Below are positions 1 through 8,459 of a stretch of DNA of 64,000 bases, piece by piece. The DNA comes from Paenibacillus amylolyticus. GTDB taxonomy: Bacteria; Bacillota; Bacilli; Paenibacillales; Paenibacillaceae. Each line of letters opens with the position of its first letter. Positions within the stretch are counted from its first letter, which is position 1. Under the pieces are notes generated by a model. That model did not search any database, had not been told where the DNA came from, and saw nothing but the letters and a program-made list of their open reading frames with translations. Location of the stretch: the NCBI RefSeq assembly GCF_001570725.1, contig NZ_BCNV01000001.1, positions 1,364,001 through 1,428,000 on the forward strand, written 5' to 3'. A program made the translations under genes and the position numbers.

Positions 1-1041
1 CCACATGATCAGGTAACTCGCGAAGAAGCAGCCGTAATGCTCGATGCCATTTTACAAAAGAAAACATGGTCTGAGCAGTTACAACGTGGGGATGAGCTCG
101 GCGTTCAGCTGGGGTGGCAATATAACTCCACTACAGCTGAATTCAAGAAGCAAGTGGAGCAGTCTGAAGTGAATACGCTGGTCCCGCGCTGGTTTTTCCT
201 GAACAGCAGTATGAAAGTAACAGATCACGCCGACCCGGCATTGATCTCCTGGGCATCCGCCACAGACAGGCAGCTATGGCCATTGCTTGGGAATCGTTCA
301 GATTCGGCACTCACCCATCAGATGTTATCCAGTTCGGTCAACCGAGCGGCAGTGATCTCACAGGTAGCCGCTTATGTCAAAACTTATAAACTGGACGGCA
401 TTAATGTGGACTTCGAGAATGTTGATCCAGCGGATCGTGAAGGGTTAACGGCATTTGTCACCTCCTTGACGGCTACGTTGCACGCACTGGGTGCAGTAGT
501 GTCTGTGGATGTATCACCAGACCTCGGTACAGATTGGACGGATGCATTTGATTATGCCAAACTGGGTGCTGTATCGGATTATATGGTGCTGATGGGATAC
601 GAGGAACACTGGAACGGTGATCCGAAAGCAGGATCAGTGGCGTCTCTTCCATGGGTGGAAAAGGCATTGGATACTATGCTCTCTGAAGTAGTACGTGCCA
701 AAACGATTTTGGCCTTGCCGCTATATACACGAGACTGGTCTTCAGTCAATCCGGCAGCTAGCTCCTGGGACATTACACTGGCAGAACAGGGAACGCGTGC
801 ACATGCCACGGGATCTGTAAGACGATGGGATGCGAGTCTGGTTCAATATATTATTGGGTACAACAGTAACGGTATGCCAAGATATATATGGGCAGAGGAA
901 AGCCGTTCGTTATCAGCTAAAGTGTTGATGAGTGAGCAACGGCAGATTGCTGGACTGGCATACTGGTATATGGGCGGCGAAACAGCCGATGTATGGAACG
1001 CCATTTCGAATGCATCACGATTTGAATCATATAACTTCTAA
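1..1041 (+). CDS. SLH-domain glycoside hydrolase family 18 protein (5' truncated by window)
   Basis: The reading frame is open from base 1, so the gene starts outside the window. The first residues read PHDQVTREEAAVMLDAIL, which matches the end of an S-layer homology (SLH) repeat. This implies a secreted, wall-anchored protein with SLH repeats upstream. The rest is a GH18 TIM barrel of the YaaH/chitinase-like type. The family signature DGxxxDxE appears as DGINVDFE, with the catalytic glutamate codon at 415-417, and a barrel-end segment GLAYWYMGG lies near the C-terminus. GH18 members of this type act on peptidoglycan or chitin-like N-acetylglucosamine polymers; spore cortex or wall remodelling is likely, but the substrate is inference. 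An ATG at 37 exists but falls inside the SLH repeat and has no ribosome site, so it is not the start. Confidence 0.85.
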   Translation, partial: PHDQVTREEAAVMLDAILQKKTWSEQLQRGDELGVQLGWQYNSTTAEFKKQVEQSEVNTLVPRWFFLNSSMKVTDHADPALISWASATDRQLWPLLGNRSDSALTHQMLSSSVNRAAVISQVAAYVKTYKLDGINVDFENVDPADREGLTAFVTSLTATLHALGAVVSVDVSPDLGTDWTDAFDYAKLGAVSDYMVLMGYEEHWNGDPKAGSVASLPWVEKALDTMLSEVVRAKTILALPLYTRDWSSVNPAASSWDITLAEQGTRAHATGSVRRWDASLVQYIIGYNSNGMPRYIWAEESRSLSAKVLMSEQRQIAGLAYWYMGGETADVWNAISNASRFESYNF

Positions 1042-1058
1042 ATATTCATGAATCTGAT

Positions 1059-1108
1059 AGACTCAAACGAACCGTGATTCCAGCGGATGGTTTGGGTCTG
1101 TTTATTTT
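1059..1108 (+). terminator. Probable Rho-independent terminator after GH18 gene
   Basis: The arms AGACTCAAAC and GTTTGGGTCT pair with one mismatch around a roughly 20-base loop, and the right arm is followed by TTTATTTT. It lies 18 bases past the GH18 stop codon. Confidence 0.55.
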
Positions 1109-1178
1109 GGTATAAGATAAGCAATAAGAGGACGCGTTAAGTTTGACTGAACGGTTTAATGTATATAAGGACAAATAT

Positions 1179-1408
1179 ATATATATTGAGCTAAACAGTT
1201 ACACAAAACGGAGAGGACAGAAAGAGCCTGAAGAAGCGAAGCGTGCGCCTAAAAGCTTTCTGAAAGAAAGCTGCATCGAAAGCATACGCTTATCCCCGGA
1301 TTTACCCTTTGCAAAAGGTATTCAAAAAATCTGGGGATAACAGCGATCGGAAGGTTGTTCTGTCATCGGAGTGATCAGTGTAAATATTCTTTAGTTTCAA
1401 TGTATATA
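1179..1408 (+). repeat. Dispersed structured intergenic repeat, copy 1 (full length)
   Basis: About 230 bp, near-identical in its core to copies at 5141-5375 and 24641-24870, with partial copies at 24529-24640 and 29892-29971. The ends are imperfect inverted repeats (left TATATTGAGCTAAAC, right CTTTAGTTTCAATGTATATA). Inside, GGACAGAA pairs with TTCTGTC, AGCTTTC-TGAAA-GAAAGCT forms a hairpin, and ATCCCCGGATTT pairs with AAATCTGGGGAT through one G-U pair. It contains no credible gene. It ends 19 bases before the start codon of the flavoprotein gene, so transcription from upstream would place it in that gene's leader. Confidence 0.8.
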
Positions 1409-1427
1409 GTTCAGGAGGAGAAGGAGC

Positions 1428-2345
1428 ATGCGAGAGGTTGATTGCATAATCGTAGGTGGAGGGCTCGCAGGGCTTCAGGCAGCCATTCAGCTTGGACGTT
1501 ATTCGGCCCATCAGGTGTTGGTGATCGATGCGGGAGAGGGTAGATCGACGTTGTGTCGGACGTATCATAATATTCTTGGGTTCCCCGATGGGGTGTCCGG
1601 TGAAGAACTCCGTGCCCGAGGCAGGTTGCAGGCAGAACGAACCGGTGTATCTTTTGAGAAAGACCGTATCGTTAAAGCGGGCCGTCAGGGTGAGCAGATT
1701 CAATTATTCGGTACTTCAGGATCTGAATATAGAAGTAAAACCGTGCTATTAGCAACGGGGCTTTCAGATAGAGTTCCGGACATTCCAGGATTAACCCCTA
1801 CGCTTGGCCGAACAGTCTATGTCTGCCCTGATTGCGACGGCTATGAGATCCAGGATCAACGTACAGTTCTGTTGGGATCTGGTGAAGCAGGTGCCAATAT
1901 GGCGATGATTTTAATTCAACGTACGAATGATCTGTTATATATCAATCATGAGCAGGCCCCCATATCTGCAGAGCTTCATCGTAGCATGAAAGAGGCGGGC
2001 GTTCGTTATCTGGAAGCAGCGGTTCAGGAAGTGCAACAGATTGAGGATGGACATATCACTGGTGTTCTGACCGAAGATGGACAGATCTTTGAGTCGGAGC
2101 GTGGTTTTATCGCTTTTGGAGGCAATCGGGTGCACTATGAATTGGCAGAGCAGCTGGGAGCTGTAATCGCAGATAATAAACATGTAGAAGCCGATCCGCG
2201 CAGCTTACAGGCAGCGACGAATGTATGGATTGCCGGGGATCTGGGTTTACATGCAGAGCAAGCAACGGTTGCGATGGGTGAGGGTTCCATTGCCGCGATC
2301 TGGATTCATAAGGCGTTACAGCAGATGACAAAGGATTCACTTTGA
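1428..2345 (+). CDS. Thioredoxin-reductase-like NAD(P)/FAD-dependent oxidoreductase
   Basis: A 305-residue cytoplasmic flavoprotein of the class II pyridine-nucleotide disulfide oxidoreductase family, with the compact two-domain layout and length of thioredoxin reductase. The FAD-binding glycine motif IIVGGGLAGLQAA is at residues 7-19. A redox CxxC, CPDC (C133 and C136), is followed by DG as in TrxB. A second nucleotide motif, GSGEAG, follows it, and a C-terminal IAGDLG segment contacts FAD in this fold. The CPDC loop differs from the CATC/CAVC of classical TrxB, and the glycine pattern is less perfect, so the electron acceptor may be another thiol protein or small molecule. The start is set by GGAGGAGAAGGAG just upstream. 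A structured repeat ends 19 bases before the start codon. Confidence 0.8.
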   Translation: MREVDCIIVGGGLAGLQAAIQLGRYSAHQVLVIDAGEGRSTLCRTYHNILGFPDGVSGEELRARGRLQAERTGVSFEKDRIVKAGRQGEQIQLFGTSGSEYRSKTVLLATGLSDRVPDIPGLTPTLGRTVYVCPDCDGYEIQDQRTVLLGSGEAGANMAMILIQRTNDLLYINHEQAPISAELHRSMKEAGVRYLEAAVQEVQQIEDGHITGVLTEDGQIFESERGFIAFGGNRVHYELAEQLGAVIADNKHVEADPRSLQAATNVWIAGDLGLHAEQATVAMGEGSIAAIWIHKALQQMTKDSL

Positions 2346-2389
2346 AATTCACCTCCTAATATGAGGTTGATTATTTAATTTTCATTACC

Positions 2390-2430
2390 AAAAAGTCCTC
2401 CCAAGCCATGCTATGGCAGGAGGACTTTTT
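2390..2430. terminator. Bidirectional terminator between convergent genes
   Basis: A perfect stem AAAAAGTCCTCC / GGAGGACTTTTT encloses an inner CCATgctATGG hairpin. The A and T tracts on the two sides let it work for the flavoprotein gene on the plus strand and for the small minus-strand gene ending at 2465. Confidence 0.85.
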
Positions 2431-2464
2431 GAGCTATCTTTTGCTAGGGAGAAGAGGATTACGT

Positions 2465-2674
2465 TTATTTGTCTGATGAATCCGTTGACTTGGAAGAAGG
2501 CGTCTTGTCCTTCGAATCATGTGAGAAATCTTTGCGAATGTTTTCTACGATATCGCCAACGACACCTTCAATCATATCGGTTGGCCCGGGATTCTGCTTG
2601 TCTGGGTGGATAACCGTGTTCACGCCTGGTTCAAGTTCATCATTTGTTTTCTCATGTTTGGCTTTGTCGCTCAT
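2465..2674 (-). CDS. Small hydrophilic protein of unknown function (69 aa)
   Basis: A 69-residue, highly charged, Ser/Asp/Lys-rich protein with no hydrophobic segment. It begins MSDKAKHEKTNDELEPGVN and ends in a serine- and lysine-rich tail. It is supported by an excellent ribosome site (AAGGAGG on the minus strand, 7 bases before the ATG) and by a bidirectional terminator just past its stop. The low-complexity polar composition suggests a disordered stress- or spore-type protein, but no family is recognised. Confidence 0.65.
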   Translation of the reverse strand: MSDKAKHEKTNDELEPGVNTVIHPDKQNPGPTDMIEGVVGDIVENIRKDFSHDSKDKTPSSKSTDSSDK

Positions 2675-2916
2675 GGGAAATCCCTCCTTGTTCCGTAATG
2701 TTCAGGTGTTTCTTAACATATCCAAACACCATTACGTATATGTAAACGATTAACCACTGGAACTCATTTGAAACGTGATGCTCGAAGATCAGGACACTTA
2801 CAGGATAGAAATGGACTGATTAATCTTGGTCAAGCCGTTTATATTATAGATAACCGGTTATTGTTACACATGTTTCATGAATCCAATGAACGATTACTTT
2901 CAAGGAGGTTATTCAG

Positions 2917-3270
2917 ATGAGTGAACAAAATCATGTCATCCATAAAGATGGCCAAGTTTCTACTGACAAGGTGGACAATGCAATTGAGAAGATTGCACCG
3001 GAAGAAAGAGAACAGATTTTACAGAACTTTGATGCATTCAAAGCATACCTGGGTAAGCGAATCGCCATGGGAGAATCCATTGGACTCAGCGAGGAACAGA
3101 TGGCTAAAATCGCCGAAAAAGTAGCAGATTATCTGGCAGATCGGGAAGAACCTCGTAATCGTGAAGAAAAACTGCTTCAGGAGCTCTGGAATGTCGGCAA
3201 GGAAGATGAACGCCACATGCTGGCTCATATGCTCGTTCGTTTGGCACAAAGCTCCACACCCAATCATTAA
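2917..3270 (+). CDS. DUF3243 family protein (YmfJ-like)
   Basis: 117 residues. From about residue 38 the pattern FDAFKAYLGKRIAMGESIGLS...VADYL...LLQELWNV...HMLAHMLVRLA follows what I recall of the DUF3243 family, whose Bacillus subtilis member is YmfJ. The family function is unknown; it is a small helical cytoplasmic protein. The first 30 residues are extra and polar compared with YmfJ. The start is chosen by the strong ribosome site AAGGAGG, 9 bases upstream. It stands alone between terminators. Confidence 0.75.
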   Translation: MSEQNHVIHKDGQVSTDKVDNAIEKIAPEEREQILQNFDAFKAYLGKRIAMGESIGLSEEQMAKIAEKVADYLADREEPRNREEKLLQELWNVGKEDERHMLAHMLVRLAQSSTPNH

Positions 3271-3281
3271 GATTAGCAAGT

Positions 3282-3318
3282 AAAGAACCCCTGAATGGTG
3301 ATGCCTTCAGGGTTCTTT
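3282..3318 (+). terminator. Rho-independent terminator
   Basis: Perfect stem AAAGAACCCTGAA-type: AAAGAACCC(C)TGAA on the left and TTCAGGGTTCTTT on the right around a GC-containing loop, 11 bases past the DUF3243 stop. Confidence 0.85.
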
Positions 3319-3515
3319 GCCGTTCATGAAGACGATAGACAGAAGTGATGACGCGCATTGTAACTATTTTTAATCTGGCTGATACTTTTACAGTTCCTAT
3401 TGCAAGTATGATGAGAAAAGAAAGAACGTTGGAATCGATAGTTCACATGAGCGTTTGAGAAGCAAGACTTCCGGTTAAGGAATAGTAACGTTCATATTAA
3501 GGAGAGATGTAACCT

Positions 3516-4082
3516 ATGAAGAACGCGGCAAAACAATGGAAACTACGAATGATCGGTGCAGTTGTTGCTTTACTTGGTATGATTGTGCTGACTACATATT
3601 TGCTTACCCCTGCGAATGCTCAAGGTAGTACGGACGCGCAACAACCTTCTGCGAAAGAAGCTCAAGCTGCAAACTCCGAGATGTTTACAGCCTATGTGGA
3701 AGGCTTGCACCAAGAGAATGGCAAGTTGTATATGACAGTGGACAAGATTGGCTGGTATCAAGGTGAAGAAGCCGATGTGGTTTTTGCACAGCGTAATCCG
3801 GAAGCCGGTATAGATGGTGCTCCAGATGGTTACTATATTGTTAATGACAGCAAAGAGCAGGAACAGGTTGAAGTTAGTGCCAATGCTGAAGTATTGATGC
3901 AGTTGTATGATCGGGATGGTACGATGCAGGGCGCAGACATTCAGTGGAATGAACCTGTGACATTATCCAAGTTTGAAACGTTGTATGAGAATACCCGTAT
4001 TCTTGATCTGTCCGTATTCCCGTATCATCTGACGGTGCAGGACGGAAAAGTCACTAAAATTGTGCAACAATACATCCCATAA
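3516..4082 (+). CDS. Secreted hypothetical protein
   Basis: 188 residues. A positively charged N-terminus (MKNAAKQWKLR) is followed by a hydrophobic stretch at residues 12-33 and a probable cleavage site after ANA, so it is exported or membrane-tethered. A disordered Ser/Gln/Ala-rich linker precedes a mixed alpha/beta domain from about residue 53 (WYQGEEADVVFAQRNPEAG ... YYIVND ... VQDGKVTKIVQQYIP). I recognise no family. AAGGAGAG lies upstream of the start. It is flanked by terminators and so is probably monocistronic. Confidence 0.7.
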   Translation: MKNAAKQWKLRMIGAVVALLGMIVLTTYLLTPANAQGSTDAQQPSAKEAQAANSEMFTAYVEGLHQENGKLYMTVDKIGWYQGEEADVVFAQRNPEAGIDGAPDGYYIVNDSKEQEQVEVSANAEVLMQLYDRDGTMQGADIQWNEPVTLSKFETLYENTRILDLSVFPYHLTVQDGKVTKIVQQYIP

Positions 4083-4104
4083 AATGAGATGAAATTGATC
4101 AGTC

Positions 4105-4146
4105 AAGCATTCCTCCTGTTCATTGGAACGGTGAGGGATGCTTTTT
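4105..4146 (+). terminator. Rho-independent terminator
   Basis: AAGCATTCCTC pairs with GAGGGATGCTT (one G-T pair), followed by a run of T. It lies 22 bases after the secreted protein's stop. Confidence 0.8.
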
Positions 4147-4239
4147 GGTTATGACAAATTCATGAAAGCGATTGTAATTAATGGTAGGTACATGTATCAT
4201 TATTGGAATGGCGTTTTTACATAGTTCAGGAGGAGCCTC

Positions 4240-5097
4240 ATGCTTAAAGACATGATTGCATTAACCAAACCCGGACTTCTAAGGCTGAATGTGTTTGCGG
4301 TGGCGGTAGGATTTTGGGTAGCTTCAAAATGGGATATCAACTGGTTATCTCTGCTCATGGTCGTGATTGGATCAACTTTGGTTATTGCTTCAGCTTGTGT
4401 GATCAACAATTATTGGGATCGTGAATTGGACCAAAAGATGGAGCGCACCAAAAAAAGGATGGATTACATCAACCATCTGAAGCCAGGGTTTGTACTTGGC
4501 TATGGCATTATCCTCGGTGTTGTGGGACTAGCAGTGCTGTATCTTCTGGTGAATCCGTTATCAGGTTGGATGGCTTTACTCGGATGGTTCGCTTACATCG
4601 TGATATACACGATGTGGTTGAAACGCAGTTCGACGTGGAGCACGTCACTGGGTGGAATTGCAGGAGCGATGCCGCCTGTCATCGGTTATACGGCTGTAAC
4701 AAATGAAATTGATGCAGGTGCCTGGTTGCTTTTTGCGCTTTTGTTCCTGTGGCAACCACCACACTTCTGGTCATTGGGTATTCGCCGGGTGGAGGAGTAT
4801 CGTGCTGCCGGGTTCCCGTTGTTGCCTGTGGTAAAAGGGGTAAAACGCACCAAGCTTCAGATGATTCCTTATGTTTTTCTGCTGCTTCCTGCCGTATTCC
4901 TGTTGTATTACTACGACTATGTTGGTCTGGTATTTCTGATTGTATCTCTGATCGGTGGACTCATCTGGTTCGTGCATACACTTAGCGGACTGAAGACACA
5001 GGATGATGAGAAGTGGGCAAAAGTGAACTTTCTGATCTCGGTGAACTATCTCATGCTCGTATTTATTGTCATGGTCGCGAATACGGTATGGTCATAA
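4240..5097 (+). CDS. ctaB: Protoheme IX farnesyltransferase (heme O synthase)
   Basis: 285 residues with about nine membrane-spanning segments, of the UbiA prenyltransferase superfamily. It transfers a farnesyl group from farnesyl diphosphate to heme B to give heme O, the precursor of heme A for cytochrome oxidases. The first Asp-rich motif NxxxDxxxD appears as NNYWDRELD near residues 56-64. The second conserved region, QPPHFWSLGIRRVEEY-RAAGFPLLP, is typical of CtaB/CyoE. The start is fixed by TCAGGAGG 8 bases upstream. No other cytochrome oxidase gene lies nearby, so it acts with a distant cta locus. A full copy of the dispersed repeat follows about 45 bases after its stop. Confidence 0.93.
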   Translation: MLKDMIALTKPGLLRLNVFAVAVGFWVASKWDINWLSLLMVVIGSTLVIASACVINNYWDRELDQKMERTKKRMDYINHLKPGFVLGYGIILGVVGLAVLYLLVNPLSGWMALLGWFAYIVIYTMWLKRSSTWSTSLGGIAGAMPPVIGYTAVTNEIDAGAWLLFALLFLWQPPHFWSLGIRRVEEYRAAGFPLLPVVKGVKRTKLQMIPYVFLLLPAVFLLYYYDYVGLVFLIVSLIGGLIWFVHTLSGLKTQDDEKWAKVNFLISVNYLMLVFIVMVANTVWS

Positions 5098-5140
5098 TTA
5101 GACGATGAACAGATCGTTTTCAGAGAGATTTCAGCTTATG

Positions 5141-5375
5141 CTATATAAATTGAACTAAACATTTACACAAAACGGAGAGGACAGAAAGAACCTGAAGAAG
5201 CGAAAGCGTTCGCCTAAAAGCTTTCTGAAAGAAAGCTGCATCGAAAGCATACGCTTATCCCCGGATTTTCACCTTTGTTAAAATGATTCGAAAAATCCGG
5301 GGATAACAGCGATCGGAAGGTTGTTCTGTCATCGAAGTGTCCAGTGGAAATATGCTTTAGTCCATTTTTTATAAC
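5141..5375 (+). repeat. Dispersed structured intergenic repeat, copy 2 (full length)
   Basis: The cleanest full copy. The terminal inverted repeats are TATATAAATTGAACTAAAC and TTTAGTCCATTTTTTATA. The central hairpin is perfect (ATCCCCGGATTTT / AAAATCCGGGGAT, loop about 22). GACAGAAAGAACCT pairs with AGGTTGTTCTGTC, allowing a two-base bulge and one unpaired base. It lies between ctaB and the TPR gene, in the orientation of both. The remainder of this 424-base gap (5376-5521) holds a TTGACAACC/GGTTG dyad and a TATAAT at 5462 that could be the TPR gene promoter. Confidence 0.8.
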
Positions 5376-5521
5376 AAGCTGCATCGAATGAAAAAGCACA
5401 CTATGGAATAGCGTTGACAACCTTGGGTTGTTACAACATATTCTCTGGTGTGTTTTTTTGGTATAATAAAACAATTGAATCATATATGTGGGAATTATAA
5501 TGCAAGATGGGAAGTGACACC

Positions 5522-6004
5522 ATGAGTAATTTGGAACAGGCTGTGCGATGGAGACAAGAAGGCAAGGTGCATGAAGCGATTGAGCTTCTGCAAGAAATAA
5601 CGATGCAGGAACCCGAGAATGCGAATGTCTGGTATCAGCTGGCTTGGGCACATGATTCGCTTGGATTGGAGCGGGAAGCTGTCCCGCATTATGAGAAGGC
5701 ACTAAGTCTTGGGCTTTCTGGTGAGGACAGGGCAGGCGCGATACTCGGACTGGGCAGTACATATCGTACGCTTGGACAGTATGAGCAGGCCAAGGCTTGG
5801 TTTGAAACGGGCATGAAAGAGTTCCCGACGTACCGGGAATTTGAGGTATTCTATGCCATGGTGCTCTACAATCTGGGTGAACATGCAGAGGCGATGCAAA
5901 GACTACTCGTGCAACTCGCCGATACATCAAGTGACAAGAGAATCCATGACTATAACCGAGCGATCCGTTTCTACGCAGATCAGCTGGATCGGGTGTGGGA
6001 ATAG
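5522..6004 (+). CDS. Tetratricopeptide repeat protein
   Basis: 160 residues with three to four TPR helix pairs. Typical TPR spacing is seen in AVRWRQEGKVHEAIELLQEI, ANVWYQLAWAHDSLGLEREAVPHYEKAL and AILGLGSTYRTLGQYEQAKAWFETGM. There is no signal peptide, so it is a cytoplasmic protein-protein adaptor; the partner is unknown. I place the start at the ATG at 5522, preceded by GGGAAGTG, rather than at the ATG at 5507, which has no ribosome site. It is followed after 30 bases by a small membrane protein on the same strand, probably co-transcribed. A TATAAT box at 5462-5467 is the likely -10 region. Confidence 0.8.
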   Translation: MSNLEQAVRWRQEGKVHEAIELLQEITMQEPENANVWYQLAWAHDSLGLEREAVPHYEKALSLGLSGEDRAGAILGLGSTYRTLGQYEQAKAWFETGMKEFPTYREFEVFYAMVLYNLGEHAEAMQRLLVQLADTSSDKRIHDYNRAIRFYADQLDRVWE

Positions 6005-6034
6005 ATCCAATACACCGAAAAGGGAGATGGATGA

Positions 6035-6241
6035 ATGAACTCCAATCAAGAACTGAAACAGGTAAATGAAAGATTGGATCAAATTGAGCGGAAATTGGAT
6101 AATCTGGGAGGCAGTCAGCAGAACAAACGCTCACCTGGCGTGCGCTTTCTGATTGGTTTTGGCATCACGATTGCGGTTATATCTGTTCTGCTGCTGACCC
6201 TCGGTGTTATACAATTTGTGAGTAACGTGAGTAACGGATAG
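6035..6241 (+). CDS. Small single-pass membrane protein with N-terminal coiled coil
   Basis: 68 residues. Residues 1-28 form a heptad-like charged helix (ELKQVNERLDQIERKLDNLG). A short linker leads to one strongly hydrophobic segment at about residues 40-63. An AAGGGAG ribosome site lies about 10 bases upstream. It probably forms an operon with the TPR gene. No family is recognised; the layout suggests a small membrane-tethered oligomeric protein. Confidence 0.65.
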   Translation: MNSNQELKQVNERLDQIERKLDNLGGSQQNKRSPGVRFLIGFGITIAVISVLLLTLGVIQFVSNVSNG

Positions 6242-6283
6242 GAGAAATCGATCATAACGACACAATTAGTCCGATCTCCCAAT

Positions 6284-7159
6284 TTACATGGCTAGGGCAA
6301 GCCACTGTCGCACCTCTTCAATGAAGCGCCGCGTAGCTGGCGATAGATTGCCCAAAGATGGGCAGGCCATGCCAATCGTACGATAAGGATCTCCAGTGAG
6401 TGGCACGAGCGCAAGCGAATCGGTATGATTTTGAAGTACCATTTCCGGAAGTAGACTGATGCCGAGGCCGTTGCGGACCATCGCCATGATGGCTTGATCT
6501 TCGGCTACTTCATAGACGACATTGAGCTTGGCTGCATGCTGCCGGATCAGTCGTTCAATCTCGTTATCTCCGCCCCATTTAGGCAGAATAAAGGGTTGCT
6601 CCAGTAGAATATCAAATGAAACAGACTCCTCTGAGGCGAGAGGATGATCCAGAGGCAGGATGCACATCATCCTGTCTTTTTGCAATGGGATGGTCTCAAA
6701 AGGCGATGAATCGCCGAGGGACAGAAATCCGAGATCGATGGCGCCTCCGGCCAGCCAGCCTTCAATCTCAGCATAATCGCCTTCCCACAGTTTGATCTCA
6801 ATTCCTGGGTGACGCAGGCGAAATTGTTTCAGAATACCAGGCAGCCACTGTGTGGATACACTGGCGAATGTACCAATACGCACAGTACCAATCTCCGCGC
6901 CGCGAATGAGGGAGATTTCCTGGTTCATCAGTTCCGTCCAGCGTAGAATCTCACGGGTATATCCCAGAATGCGTTCACCTTCAGCCGTAACCCGTACACC
7001 GGAGCGGCCGCGATGGAGCAGTGAGAAACCACATTCTGTCTCCAGACTGGCGATGGCATGGCTGACTGCGGATTGGGTGATATTCAGCGCTTCTGCTGCT
7101 TTGGTAAGACTGCCATATTCGACAACGGTATTCAAAATTTCGTATTTGATCAGTGACAT
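6284..7159 (-). CDS. LysR-family transcriptional regulator
   Basis: 291 residues. The N-terminal winged helix-turn-helix is clear (YEILNTVVEYGSLTKAAEALNITQSAVSHAIASLE), followed by the two-lobe periplasmic-binding-like effector domain with VRIGTFASVSTQWLP and GLGISLLPEMV. The start is the ATG at 7159 (MSLIKYEI), which has GGAAGGAAC upstream; an in-frame ATG at 7192 lacks a ribosome site. It is divergent from an EamA-type exporter, the usual arrangement in which the LysR protein controls the neighbouring transporter in response to its substrate. The 165-base intergenic region contains a perfect inverted repeat. Confidence 0.88.
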   Translation of the reverse strand: MSLIKYEILNTVVEYGSLTKAAEALNITQSAVSHAIASLETECGFSLLHRGRSGVRVTAEGERILGYTREILRWTELMNQEISLIRGAEIGTVRIGTFASVSTQWLPGILKQFRLRHPGIEIKLWEGDYAEIEGWLAGGAIDLGFLSLGDSSPFETIPLQKDRMMCILPLDHPLASEESVSFDILLEQPFILPKWGGDNEIERLIRQHAAKLNVVYEVAEDQAIMAMVRNGLGISLLPEMVLQNHTDSLALVPLTGDPYRTIGMACPSLGNLSPATRRFIEEVRQWLALAM

Positions 7160-7212
7160 GAATGGTTCCGTTCCTTCCGATTTCAAATGCATGAATTTGT
7201 TTCATATAATCT

Positions 7213-7236
7213 ATTATAAATATTCATTTTTATAAT
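7213..7236. promoter_or_regulatory. Candidate LysR-type operator in divergent promoter region
   Basis: A perfect inverted repeat ATTATAAA / TTTATAAT with an 8-base spacer, in the gap between the LysR gene and the EamA transporter. The size and placement suit a LysR-type binding site, although the arms also resemble -10 boxes. Confidence 0.4.
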
Positions 7237-7324
7237 GCAAAGAGATCGTTTATACTTGCCAAGGTGAGTTAGTTTGACGCACGATCTCACAGATCAGAAT
7301 ACATAGAATGAAGGTTGAAGCAAG

Positions 7325-8272
7325 ATGAATGGTGTACAGGTAAATCAAGGTCAGGCAACAAGAAGAGCGGACATACAGATGCTGCTCGCAACGGTCATAT
7401 GGGGATCATCCTATCTGTTTATGAAATCGGGCCTGGAGTCCATGCAAGAATTGAATCTGGTCGCATTTCGTTTCGGAATTGCTTTTATTGCGGCAGGGCT
7501 TCTTTTTCATCGGCGGTTGTTTAACATGGATCGTAGAACACTTGTGGCAGGCGCCATTATGGGGACAGCTTTATTCGCTGCATTTGTATTCATCACCTAC
7601 GGTGTGCAACGAACAACGACATCCCAAGCGGGATTTCTGATAAGTTTGGCGGTTATTTTTGTACCCATCCTGACGACAATCCAGCATCGTCGTATGCCGG
7701 ACAAACGATTGACGCTCAGTATCCTGGTTGCCGTTACCGGGCTTGGGCTGCTGACGCTTCAACATGAGCTGAGTCTGCACACGGGAGATATTCTGTGCAT
7801 TCTTGCAGCACTCGTGTATGCGATCTATATAATGATTGCTGGCAAGTACACACCGAAGCATGATCCGCTAACATTGGGAACGGTGCAATTAGGTGTTGCG
7901 GCGATGTGGGGAATAGCGGCTACATTCATGCTGGAAACGCCACGTATGCCCGATACGGCTGAATCTTGGGCAGCCATTCTCGGGTTAGGTGTGTTGTGTA
8001 GCGGATTGGGGTATATTTTGCAGACGCTCGCGCAGCGTCATGCTTCACCCACGAGAACGAGTCTAATTTTTTCACTCGAACCACTGTTTGCAGCAGCTTT
8101 TGCATTTACCTTTCAAGGGGAGTCGCTAACGTTGCAAGGATATGTCGGAGCAGCGCTGATGTTGGTCGGTGTTCTGATTACAGAGATCAAACTTCCACAG
8201 CCTATCTTCTGGCGTAGAAAACGTCCGGCTTTACAGTCGGAACTTGGCGATCAGGGAGCACCGGGCATATAA
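7325..8272 (+). CDS. EamA/DMT-superfamily transporter
   Basis: 315 residues with ten predicted membrane helices in two EamA repeats. The first repeat starts with LLATVIWGSSYLFMKSGLESM, and the second begins around GDILCILAALVYAIYIMIAG and carries the usual LEPLFAAAFAFTFQGESLT near its end. DMT members of this type export small metabolites such as amino acids or drugs; the substrate cannot be read from the sequence. The ribosome site is weak (GAAGG). It is divergent from a LysR regulator that probably controls it. Confidence 0.85.
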   Translation: MNGVQVNQGQATRRADIQMLLATVIWGSSYLFMKSGLESMQELNLVAFRFGIAFIAAGLLFHRRLFNMDRRTLVAGAIMGTALFAAFVFITYGVQRTTTSQAGFLISLAVIFVPILTTIQHRRMPDKRLTLSILVAVTGLGLLTLQHELSLHTGDILCILAALVYAIYIMIAGKYTPKHDPLTLGTVQLGVAAMWGIAATFMLETPRMPDTAESWAAILGLGVLCSGLGYILQTLAQRHASPTRTSLIFSLEPLFAAAFAFTFQGESLTLQGYVGAALMLVGVLITEIKLPQPIFWRRKRPALQSELGDQGAPGI

Positions 8273-8284
8273 GTAAGGGACAAG

Positions 8285-8330
8285 GGTCCTTTCGTCATCT
8301 TCTATGGAAGGTGAGGAGAGGGTCTTTTTT
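8285..8330 (+). terminator. Probable Rho-independent terminator
   Basis: A long stem with several G-T pairs, tipped by CATCTTC-TATG-GAAGGTG and followed by a run of six T. It lies 12 bases after the EamA gene. Confidence 0.55.
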
Positions 8331-8393
8331 GTTATGTCGAATACCTTGTGTAACAGATAAATGACTACCTAACAAAATCAGAATAACCTAACC

Positions 8394-8422
8394 TTGTTTT
8401 GTTGAATTTTGTTTTTTATGCT
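8394..8422 (+). promoter_or_regulatory. Promoter of LacI-family gene
   Basis: -35 TTGTTT (8394-8399), 17-base spacer, -10 TATGCT (8417-8422). The identical hexamers and spacing recur before the beta-mannosidase gene at 9656-9684. TAACAAAA at 8370-8377, and TTTTGTT copies overlapping the promoter, are operator candidates that also recur there. A start site near 8429 fits the 8460 start codon and excludes the ATG at 8430. Confidence 0.6.
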
Positions 8423-8459
8423 ACACTGAATGGAAAATCAGGAAAAACGGGTGAGTAGG

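Noticed and set aside
1143..1340. 65-codon plus-strand open frame
   Set aside because: It lies mostly in the dispersed repeat, is not open in the other copies in the same way, and has no ribosome site.
5413..5435. TTGACA at 5414 as a -35 box for the TPR gene
   Set aside because: The TATAAT at 5462 is 41 bases away, too far for a standard promoter; the dyad there may instead be an operator.
5214..6134. 306-codon minus-strand open frame
   Set aside because: Antisense to the TPR gene and to a repeat copy; Pro/Ser/His/Cys-rich composition typical of a shadow frame and no ribosome site.
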